NCBI RefSeq assembly: GCF_001625695.1
Contig: NZ_AUXY01000053.1
Location: 1-64,000 of the forward strand
Length of the DNA: 64,000 nucleotides
Direction: 5' to 3'
Source of the DNA: Pseudoalteromonas luteoviolacea H33-S
GTDB taxonomy: Bacteria; Pseudomonadota; Gammaproteobacteria; Enterobacterales; Alteromonadaceae
Part shown: positions 32,663-39,847 of the stretch, piece by piece
Numbering within the stretch: the first letter of the stretch is position 1
Layout of the letters: each line of letters starts with the position of its first letter
Notes under the pieces: generated by a model
The model's database searches: none
The model's input: only the letters and a program-made list of their open reading frames with translations
Told to the model about the DNA's origin: nothing
Made by a program: the position numbers and the translations under genes

Positions 32663-35470
32663 ATGACGTTGTTAAAGCAGCAGCACTTTTTGGGACAACT
32701 CGAACAAGACAAGCAACATTTATCCCCCTTTTTACCAGCGCAAGACAACCCAGTATTGTGCGCCGAACCTGCGCCGCCAAACCCTTATTGTGAATTACCC
32801 ATGCGGGGTGTACCCAGTGATATTTTAACAGGGCTTAAGCCACACTATTCAAGCTACATACGTGTACCGGTAAGTTCAGCAAGATACTGGCATACCGGAT
32901 TTGATTTGCACGCAGACAAACAGTTGTATTGTGTTAATAAAAACAGCACACAGCGAATTAGTACCGCGTTACAAAGTCAATCAGCGGATACGTATGCGTT
33001 TATTAAAAAACCGCCCGTGAGCGTATCAACCCAAGCTGTAACAGGTGCGCCGGCCAAGCCGACAAGCGCGATGTTTAAATCAGATGCAGCGGCGGTCGCC
33101 GCTGGTGCACTGCCAAAAGAGCACATTGAAAATCAGCCGAAAAATGCAGATACCATTGCCCCCTCGGTGATCATCAGTCAGCCAAAAGACGCGCAAACCT
33201 TGGTTTTAAAGCAAAGTGCGCAAACTAAAAAGCGTTTTGCACACCATGTGATGCGACCCGGTGAAACCGTTGAAAGTGTGGTGGACCTGTACACAGGGAC
33301 ACTCGACACTGGCCGAATATATGGCTTTAACTATCCACAAATTACCGCTAAAAAGCCACCTAAACCCGGTGACACCATAAAAGTACATACTGGCTATGAT
33401 GTGCTAGTCAAAGGTCAGTTTTATAACAGTCATTCTGTTGAAGTTAGTTGGCAAGGGCCAACATCCGGAACACTGCACGCAGAGTTAGAACGTATTGAGG
33501 GTGAGTATCAGCCTGATACGGGATATGAGTACACGCTTGCCTTGCCGCTTATTGAAGGCCAGTACCAGCTTACCGCCAATGCGGATGGCGCAAGTCATCG
33601 CATTCAATTTTCGGTTGTTGAGTCAAATGAACAGCAACAAATTGTAGATATTATTTATATCCCAGCGGATCATAGTTTTGTTGCCGTTACCCAGTCACTG
33701 GCGGATATTTTAGATGCGCAAAGAGCCGAGCTGAACCCCTTAATTGAAAACTTAAAGCAGTGTATCGCTGGGCAGAGTCAAGATGTTGTTGGTCAAGGAC
33801 CAAGCGAAAGTTTGGTTAAAGCCAAAGAAGAGCTCAACAGTGCATTAAAGCCTTTAGTGAGCGGGCCAAGCGCGAATAGCATCACAGAAGTGATAGGTTA
33901 TAAAGGTAATAAATATACCTATGTACGCAGTGATAAAGTCGCGAACCACACTCGCAAATATAAAATTAAAACCGATATTCGCGATGGCCGACGTTTTAGC
34001 AATGACAAAGGAGAGCTTGATAAAGATAAACTCGCTCAAGCCCTAAAGAATGACTTAAGTAAGTTAAAGACCAGTTTTAAGTTTGATCACAAGCTACTCG
34101 ATGACTACACCGCAGTGTGGGGCGATTGGGCTAAAGAGTTAAACAAAAACCTCAGTATAAAAGGGTTTGAAAAAAGCGATTACTTTGATGCCAGCGCAGA
34201 TGCTAGGTTGATGCGCTATACACATGGTGCCAGTATTGCCGCAGCATTTAATCCCAAAGATGGCGTTTTTGCTTTGCAAGGCGATTTTAAATCAGACTTT
34301 GCCGTGGGGGAGGCAAAAGCGGAGCTTAGTGGCTATTTACCCAGTAAGCGCGGATATGAAATGACATTTATGATGCCGCTCAAAAACAGCATCCAAGAGC
34401 GCGAAGTTAATTTGGGGGCGATGAGGCTAGGTGCAACCGTATCCGTGTTTGGCTATGCTGGGGCAAAATTACAAGCATCAGTGAATTTGGGCTGTTCGCT
34501 CAAGCAAGGCAAAATGATGGTGAACGGTCTAAGTGAGCAGGAGAAAAAGCAAATGCGTAAAGCTGACCGCATGTTTGAGCCAGTCAAAGGGGGAGCAGAG
34601 GCTTTTGTTGGCGTATCCGGCGGGTGTGAATTGGCAGGCGCCTTACAGTGGGACAATCCAGAAAAGAAAAAGCGTCCAGCATTTTGTGATCTTGCAAAGA
34701 TAGGTGGCAAAGCGCAAGGTTCTTTAGGCGCAGGTGCCCAATGGGGCTTTTATATTGGCTACGAGGATGGCAAGTTTAAGATCCAAGCAAAAGCCAGTCT
34801 TGTGTGGGGCGTTGGCGCAGGTGGAGAGCTTGTCTGTGAAGTAGGCGTGGATGAGCTGCTAACATTAGTACAATTTGTATATCACCAGCTGAAAAATGAA
34901 GATTATGATTATTTGACCTTTATACAGCCCTTGGCGTTTAAGGTGTTGTACAAGGCGGTTATGCTGCAGATTTATACTGGAAAAAATGCAGTCGAGTTTC
35001 TATACAGGTCCAGTTTACAAGTTGATATGGCGTGGCGAAATCAAATAGTGCAGCACGTTAAAGTGAAAAAGTTGGCTAATCAGATAATTGCGAAGCCTGA
35101 GGTATTGAAGTTTACACCGCCAGAGGCCAAAGGCGCTTTTTTAAATGCCTTAGCTAATAGTAATCTGGCGAGTTATTTTGATACAGACTCATACAGTTGG
35201 TCAGGATTTAATGAGCAGAGAGAAAATGCCATCTTGGTTATTTTAAAGCATATATTGTGTAGGCATGAACTCAACAAAGTATTGCGGCATATGGGTGAAG
35301 GGGGGACAAATTGTTCCAAGCAAGAGGGGCTAGACCAACTAAATAGTATTTTAGATTTCTCTCAACAAACCCAGTTTGATGCATGGCAGCGCCAGCTGCC
35401 ATTCAGTGCTAAAGAGGGCTCTGTTGAGGTAGCAATGGTGAAGTCAGAACCATTCAGCGCAACAGCATAG
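32663..35470 (+). CDS. Large signal-less protein with LysM-like segment; candidate secreted toxin
   Basis: 935 aa from ATG 32663 (AAGGA 9 nt upstream; the longer frame from 32576 lacks a site). No signal peptide. A Pro-rich N-terminus carries several Cys, and a LysM-like stretch lies about residues 205-260 (HHVMRPGETVESVV to PKPGDTIKV). An Ig-like segment (about 265-325), a Lys-rich helical middle and a Gly/Ala-rich region (about 560-760, e.g. GAGAQWGFYIGY, VWGVGAGGELVCEVG) that could insert in membranes follow. I recognise no enzyme motif. Length, missing signal, LysM and amphipathic Gly/Ala region resemble large type VI secretion cargo, but no vgrG, hcp or PAAR gene is in the window. It is convergent with three SUMF1-like lipoprotein genes. 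Function unknown. Confidence 0.6.
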   Translation: MTLLKQQHFLGQLEQDKQHLSPFLPAQDNPVLCAEPAPPNPYCELPMRGVPSDILTGLKPHYSSYIRVPVSSARYWHTGFDLHADKQLYCVNKNSTQRISTALQSQSADTYAFIKKPPVSVSTQAVTGAPAKPTSAMFKSDAAAVAAGALPKEHIENQPKNADTIAPSVIISQPKDAQTLVLKQSAQTKKRFAHHVMRPGETVESVVDLYTGTLDTGRIYGFNYPQITAKKPPKPGDTIKVHTGYDVLVKGQFYNSHSVEVSWQGPTSGTLHAELERIEGEYQPDTGYEYTLALPLIEGQYQLTANADGASHRIQFSVVESNEQQQIVDIIYIPADHSFVAVTQSLADILDAQRAELNPLIENLKQCIAGQSQDVVGQGPSESLVKAKEELNSALKPLVSGPSANSITEVIGYKGNKYTYVRSDKVANHTRKYKIKTDIRDGRRFSNDKGELDKDKLAQALKNDLSKLKTSFKFDHKLLDDYTAVWGDWAKELNKNLSIKGFEKSDYFDASADARLMRYTHGASIAAAFNPKDGVFALQGDFKSDFAVGEAKAELSGYLPSKRGYEMTFMMPLKNSIQEREVNLGAMRLGATVSVFGYAGAKLQASVNLGCSLKQGKMMVNGLSEQEKKQMRKADRMFEPVKGGAEAFVGVSGGCELAGALQWDNPEKKKRPAFCDLAKIGGKAQGSLGAGAQWGFYIGYEDGKFKIQAKASLVWGVGAGGELVCEVGVDELLTLVQFVYHQLKNEDYDYLTFIQPLAFKVLYKAVMLQIYTGKNAVEFLYRSSLQVDMAWRNQIVQHVKVKKLANQIIAKPEVLKFTPPEAKGAFLNALANSNLASYFDTDSYSWSGFNEQRENAILVILKHILCRHELNKVLRHMGEGGTNCSKQEGLDQLNSILDFSQQTQFDAWQRQLPFSAKEGSVEVAMVKSEPFSATA

Positions 35471-35486
35471 CAATTTAAAGGTGTGT

Positions 35487-36401
35487 CTAACCATCTAGAG
35501 GTTGTGATTGATTCAAGGCACATCTAAAGCCGCTTGCTCTGTAGGCTACATTGAGTTCGTCTAGTTCCTGACGTGTAAAAACATTACTGCCTCTTGGCGA
35601 TTCTAAAAACATTCCGCCTCGCATGACCTTTTTATCGCCTGTGCTGGGTCCTTTGGGGTTATGTTCAGGAGAATGTTGGAAATAATCCTCTGCCCACCAG
35701 TCATTAACCCACTCGATCATATTGCCACTTAAATCATAGAAGCCTAGCGGGTTCGGTGGGTACGTCCCGCTGATTGCAGAGCTATCATCGCTAACCGAAG
35801 GTGAAAAGTTAACACCAAGGTCTAGTAATCCTGTATCAGTGGCAAAAGGCATATTCTCCCCTCGGTTACGTGCAGCAAACTCCCACTGTGCTTCAGTGGG
35901 TAAATCAAAGGGTAAATTTGTAAGCTTAGCTAACCACAGACAGTAGTTTTTTGCGCCATACCAGCTCACGCCCGCCGGGTATTCGGGGCCTCGCCAGATT
36001 TCTTTTTTATCCCATTCGTTCCACATCACTTTTGGCTGGTTATGTACCGCAGTGTATAAATCAAAGTCCCCATAACTGACTTCATAAGCACCCATAGAGT
36101 AGCTGGTTAATGTGACCTTGTGTGCAGGTTTGTTATCAGTCGCGATGGTCCAAGGCAAATCGTCGGGCCCACCGCCATCTCCCATCATGAAGCTACCGCC
36201 CTCAACAAAAATCATCTGGGCTTTGGTGCGCGCAATCAAAGCTTGAACTTGTTTGTCTTGCTCTCCCGTGATTTTGTCGATGCGCTGAGCAATCTCATCA
36301 CAGCCACCCAGCAATATGCTTGCGAAAGGTACGAGTATGAGATGTTTAGTCCGATAGGGCAGTAAATCTGAAGCGGTTTTGTCGAAGCCATTTTTAATCA
36401 T
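35487..36401 (-). CDS. SUMF1/FGE-fold lipoprotein, copy 1 of 3
   Basis: 304 aa. Lipobox ILLGGC puts lipidation at Cys34, so the protein would be anchored in the envelope. The SUMF1 (formylglycine-generating-enzyme-like) domain covers about 60-295: FVEGGSFMMGD, YEVSYGDF, PAGVSWYGAKNYCLWLA, LPTEAQWEFAAR, GFYDLSGNMIEWVNDWW, and RASGFRCAL at the end. The paired active-site cysteines of true FGE are not seen, so catalysis is doubtful. It is the most divergent copy, differing in the segment LLDLGVNFSPSVSDDSS. Its promoter region is repeated before copies 2 and 3. The partner may be the convergent 935-aa protein (inference). Confidence 0.85.
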   Translation of the reverse strand: MIKNGFDKTASDLLPYRTKHLILVPFASILLGGCDEIAQRIDKITGEQDKQVQALIARTKAQMIFVEGGSFMMGDGGGPDDLPWTIATDNKPAHKVTLTSYSMGAYEVSYGDFDLYTAVHNQPKVMWNEWDKKEIWRGPEYPAGVSWYGAKNYCLWLAKLTNLPFDLPTEAQWEFAARNRGENMPFATDTGLLDLGVNFSPSVSDDSSAISGTYPPNPLGFYDLSGNMIEWVNDWWAEDYFQHSPEHNPKGPSTGDKKVMRGGMFLESPRGSNVFTRQELDELNVAYRASGFRCALNQSQPLDG

Positions 36402-36505
36402 TAATTACTTATCCTTAGTATGATTAATTTATGCACTAGCATATCAGGGACAGGGTATAGGAGAAAGTGAATCGTTATAAAGTATGAGGTTTAATCGTTT
36501 TTAAG

Positions 36506-37408
36506 TTAAAGAGGTTGTGATTGATGTAAGGCACATCTAAACCCAGTTGCGCGATATGCAATATCGAGCTCATCAGACTCTTGTCGAATATATACATTAC
36601 TTGCTCCGGGGGATTCTAAAAACATCCCACCACGCATGACTTTTTTCTCGCCTGTGTTGGGTCCTTTGGGGTTATGTTCAGGAGAGTTTTGGTAATAATC
36701 CTCTTCCCACCAATCATTTACCCATTCATTTAGGTTTCCGCTTAAATCATAAAAGCCAAGCGGGCTAGCAGGGTAAGTACCTGAAGGCTCAGGGTCGTCG
36801 GTATTCAATTCGTAATTTCGACCTTCATTAATCTCTCCATTATCCGTTGCAAAAAACAGGTTTTCGCCTCGGTTGCGAGCGGCAAACTCCCACTGTGCTT
36901 CAGTCGGTAAATCAAAGGGTAAATTTGTAAGCTTAGCTAACCACAGGCAGTAGTTCTTTGCGCCATACCAGCTCACGCCCGCTGGATATTCGGGCCCTCG
37001 CCAAATTTCGTTTTTGTCCCATTCGTCCCAGACTGTTTTTGGGAGAGTATGTACCGCAGTGTATAAATCAAAGTCCCCATAATTGACTTCGTATGCGCCC
37101 ATCGAGTAGCTAGTTAATGTGACCTTGTGTGCAGGTTTGTTATCAGTCGCGATGGTCCAAGGCAAATCGTCGGGCCCACCGCCATCTCCCATCATGAAGC
37201 TGCCGCCTTCAACAAAAATCATTTGGGCTTTGGTGCGCGTAATCAAAGCCTGAACTTGTTTGTCTTGCTCCCCTGTGATTTTGTCTATGCGCTGAGCAAT
37301 CTCATCACAGCCACCCAGCAATATGCTCGCCAGAGGAACGAGTATGAGTTGTTTAGTACGATAGGGCTGAAAATTAAAAGCGGTTTTGTCGAAGCCATTT
37401 TTAATCAT
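36506..37408 (-). CDS. SUMF1/FGE-fold lipoprotein, copy 2 of 3
   Basis: 300 aa with the same layout as copy 1: lipobox ILLGGC at Cys34, SUMF1 domain about 60-295 and GFRCAL end. It matches copy 3 in the variable stretch (NGEINEGRNYELNTD) and differs from copy 1 there, so copies 2 and 3 arose from the more recent duplication. Its own upstream region with AAGGATAAG before the ATG is preserved, so each copy may be expressed independently. N-terminal 180 residues are nearly identical among copies. Confidence 0.85.
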   Translation of the reverse strand: MIKNGFDKTAFNFQPYRTKQLILVPLASILLGGCDEIAQRIDKITGEQDKQVQALITRTKAQMIFVEGGSFMMGDGGGPDDLPWTIATDNKPAHKVTLTSYSMGAYEVNYGDFDLYTAVHTLPKTVWDEWDKNEIWRGPEYPAGVSWYGAKNYCLWLAKLTNLPFDLPTEAQWEFAARNRGENLFFATDNGEINEGRNYELNTDDPEPSGTYPASPLGFYDLSGNLNEWVNDWWEEDYYQNSPEHNPKGPNTGEKKVMRGGMFLESPGASNVYIRQESDELDIAYRATGFRCALHQSQPL

Positions 37409-37518
37409 TAATTACTTATCCTTAGTATGATTAATTTATGTACTAGCATATCAGGGACAGGGTAAAGGAGAAAGTGAATCATTATAAAGTATGAGGTTTG
37501 AGGCTTAGGCTTTTTAAA

Positions 37519-38421
37519 TTAAAGAGGTTGTGATTGGTTTAGGGCACACCTAAACCCCCTAGCTCGATAAGCAAAGTCAAGTTCATTGGACTCTTGACGC
37601 TTGTAAACATTACTGCCTCTTGGGGATTCTAAAAACATTCCACCACGCAAGATTTTTTGATTGCCAGTGATTGGTCCTTTGGGGTTATGTTCAGGAGAGT
37701 TTTGGTAATAATCTTCAGCCCACCAATCGTCTACCCATTCACTAAGATTCCCACTCAAATCATAAAAGCCAAGTGGGCTTGGTGGGTAGGTACCAGAAGG
37801 TTCAGCGTAGTCTGTATTCAATTCGTAATTTCGACCTTCATTAATTTCTCCATTATCCGTTGCAAAAAACAGATTTTCGCCTCGGTTACGAGCTGCAAAT
37901 TCCCACTGTGCTTCAGTCGGTAAATCAAAGGGTAAATTTGTAAGCTTAGCTAACCACAAGCAGTAGTTTTTTGCGCCGTACCAGCTCACGCCAGCTGGAT
38001 ATTCGGGCCCTCGCCAAATTTCGTTTTTGTCCCATTCGTCCCAGACTGTTTTTGGGAGATTATGTACCGCAGTGTATAAATCAAAGTCCCCATAACTGAC
38101 TTCATAAGCACCCATAGAGTAGCTGGTTAATGTGACCTTGTGAGCAGGCTTGTTATCAGTAAATCGGGTCCATGGCAATCCATCGGGCGCGCCGCCATCT
38201 CCCATCATGAAGCTGCCGCCTTCAACAAAAATCATCTGGGCTTTGGTACGCGCAATCAAAGCCTGAACTTGTTTGTCTTGCTCCCCTGTGATTTTGTCTA
38301 TGCGCTGAGCAATCTCATCACAGCCACCTAGCAACATGCTTGCGAAAGGAACGAGTATGAGTTGTTTAGTACGATAGGGCTGAAAATTAAAAGCGGTTTT
38401 GTCGAAGACTTTTTTAATCAT
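37519..38421 (-). CDS. SUMF1/FGE-fold lipoprotein, copy 3 of 3
   Basis: 300 aa with lipobox MLLGGC at Cys34 and a complete SUMF1 domain. Local changes against copy 2 cluster at GAPDGLPWTRFTD (about 75-90), the DYAEPSG stretch and the final 60 residues (SRGSNVYKRQESNELDFAYRARG). The changes fall on likely surface loops while core motifs stay fixed, a pattern expected of binding proteins under diversifying pressure (inference). It is the 5'-most copy in transcription order. Confidence 0.85.
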   Translation of the reverse strand: MIKKVFDKTAFNFQPYRTKQLILVPFASMLLGGCDEIAQRIDKITGEQDKQVQALIARTKAQMIFVEGGSFMMGDGGAPDGLPWTRFTDNKPAHKVTLTSYSMGAYEVSYGDFDLYTAVHNLPKTVWDEWDKNEIWRGPEYPAGVSWYGAKNYCLWLAKLTNLPFDLPTEAQWEFAARNRGENLFFATDNGEINEGRNYELNTDYAEPSGTYPPSPLGFYDLSGNLSEWVDDWWAEDYYQNSPEHNPKGPITGNQKILRGGMFLESPRGSNVYKRQESNELDFAYRARGFRCALNQSQPL

Positions 38422-38638
38422 TAATTACTTATCCTTAGTATGATTAATTTATGCGCTAGCATATCAGGGACTGGGTAAAGGAGAAAGTGAATAGTTATAA
38501 AGTATTAGTTTTAAAGGCTTAGTTTGTTGCTAATTTAGAAATAATTATATATTGTCATGTTTAGTTTAAATGTGCGCTTTTGTTTGAAAGAGCTAGGTGC
38601 TTAAGCACTTTGAATATCTATTACAAAGGGTGGAGCAT

Positions 38639-39235
38639 ATGACTCGAAAAATCGATTTCACAACATATTCTCTTGATGATTTGTATCTATCAGCAGAGGC
38701 TGTAGATCGGGAGAAACCCCCTGATATTGCAAAGGAAATCGATAGGTTAATTTTAGAAAAAGAAAAGCGAGAGCCAGTCACCCACCACAGGAAACTTTCT
38801 GCAGACTCAATTTACAGCAATGCTATTTTTCGCATTATTTTTTGTATGTTTTTTGCAATCTCTCCAGCTATTTTTTTCTCATCAGTATTCGTCTATGAGG
38901 CACTTCAGTTCATCATAACACCTGTTTTCGTTGTGGCTTTTGGCTTAGTCTTTTTTAAGTTGTGTTTTAGGGACACTGCTGATCTAGTTTATGACGAAGG
39001 GGATGCTTTGCTATTTATAACAAACGATAAACAACAACGGGTAGAGCTAAAAGATATTATCAGAGTGAGGCACGTCATGAGAAATCGGAGATTAATACGA
39101 GTTCAAATAAAAAACGATGGTGGGATCGAGTCAGAGTTAATGTTTGAACCAAAAGTTAAGTCTAAGCTGCGCACTATAAGCCCTTTGGTTAAGGAGTTAA
39201 ATAGAAGAGCAATGTCTGCCAGACGTACACGGTGA
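38639..39235 (+). CDS. Small membrane protein of unknown function
   Basis: 198 aa from ATG 38639 (AAGG 9 nt upstream); a GTG at 38597 would add 14 residues. A soluble Lys/Asp-rich N-terminus of about 60 residues is followed by two membrane helices (about 70-115, IFRIIFCMFFAISPAIFF and IITPVFVVAFGLVFFKL). A C-terminal beta-rich domain (about 120-198) reads like a PH-type fold, with ALLFITNDKQQRVELKDIIRV. No family recognised. It lies between the SUMF1 array and GG-leader peptide 2 with no clear operon link. Confidence 0.65.
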   Translation: MTRKIDFTTYSLDDLYLSAEAVDREKPPDIAKEIDRLILEKEKREPVTHHRKLSADSIYSNAIFRIIFCMFFAISPAIFFSSVFVYEALQFIITPVFVVAFGLVFFKLCFRDTADLVYDEGDALLFITNDKQQRVELKDIIRVRHVMRNRRLIRVQIKNDGGIESELMFEPKVKSKLRTISPLVKELNRRAMSARRTR

Positions 39236-39423
39236 CCTGAGATTAAACGCAATTTAAAGTTTATTCTAGGTTTCAATATGAGCGGCGCACGTGGAACTTG
39301 AATTCTGGGAAGCCTAAGTTATTTGGTAAATTACATAGAACACCATGGTGTTGCAAAATGATTGCAGGGGTGTTACGTTGAAAGTCCCATCAATGGGAAC
39401 TTAATCAATCATAAGGAAAGAAA

Positions 39424-39606
39424 ATGAAATTTAAGTTAAATAAGAAAAATATCAAAAACTTATCTAAAGCATCATCTCTAAACCAGAACCTGACACCTAA
39501 GATTGGTGGTGGTCACGGTAAAAGACTCGCTCAAAATAATGCTGGCAATCGCGTTCCTCAACATTCTGATTTGTTTGAAACATGCGTCTTTACGGACTTT
39601 TGCTAG
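39424..39606 (+). CDS. GG-leader RiPP-like precursor peptide 2
   Basis: 60 aa with AAGGAAAG just before the ATG. The leader (MKFKLNKKNIKNLSKASSLN, ending IGGG) aligns with that of the peptide at 14152 nearly residue for residue. The tail after GGG is unrelated: basic and Asn-rich first, then acidic with two Cys near the end (ETCVFTDFC). A 6-bp inverted repeat (39385-39390 / 39393-39398) precedes the ribosome site, and a strong hairpin follows the gene. As with peptide 1, it looks like a double-Gly-processed exported peptide, without a dedicated modification gene next to it. Product unknown. Confidence 0.7.
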   Translation: MKFKLNKKNIKNLSKASSLNQNLTPKIGGGHGKRLAQNNAGNRVPQHSDLFETCVFTDFC

Positions 39607-39618
39607 TTTAAGAGTGTA

Positions 39619-39639
39619 GCTCCCAACTAGGTTGGGAGC
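39619..39639 (+). terminator. Hairpin after GG-leader peptide 2
   Basis: GCTCCCAAC / GTTGGGAGC (39619-39627 with 39631-39639) is a 9-bp perfect stem with a TAG loop, 13 nt after the stop. The U tract is short. Confidence 0.65.
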
Positions 39640-39810
39640 CTTAAGTTTAAATTATTAACCAACTTAGCCCTCAGGGGTTAACCTATTAATAACCCTGCCT
39701 CTTCCACACAAATCGGTTATGCTGCGGTGTTCATCACCTTGATAAAACTCAATCATATTTAGATGGATATGTAACTGACTCATACTTAGAAATAGTTTGT
39801 ATAAGTTGTA

Positions 39811-39839
39811 TTGAGTAATAGGGCAGCCCTATTACTCAA
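39811..39839 (-). terminator. Hairpin after aminopeptidase gene
   Basis: A 13-bp perfect stem (39811-39823 with 39827-39839, arm TTGAGTAATAGGG) lies just beyond the stop of the minus-strand aminopeptidase. Stem length favours a terminator even without a long U tract. Confidence 0.65.
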
Positions 39840-39847
39840 CATGAGGT

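Larger units (their letters stand above)
35487..38510 (-). repeat. Triplicated unit of about 1.01 kb
   Basis: Three direct copies with start codons at 36401, 37408 and 38421 (spacings 1007 and 1013 bp). The repeat includes the roughly 90-bp upstream stretch starting TTAATTACTTATCC and ending near GTATGAGGTTT, so promoter and gene were duplicated together. A dead fourth fragment lies at 49761-49848. Confidence 0.9.

Noticed and set aside
35487..38421. True formylglycine-generating enzymes for sulfatase maturation
   Set aside because: Lipobox-anchored, the FGE Cys pair is not seen, no sulfatase gene in the window, and three near-identical copies make no sense for a maturase.
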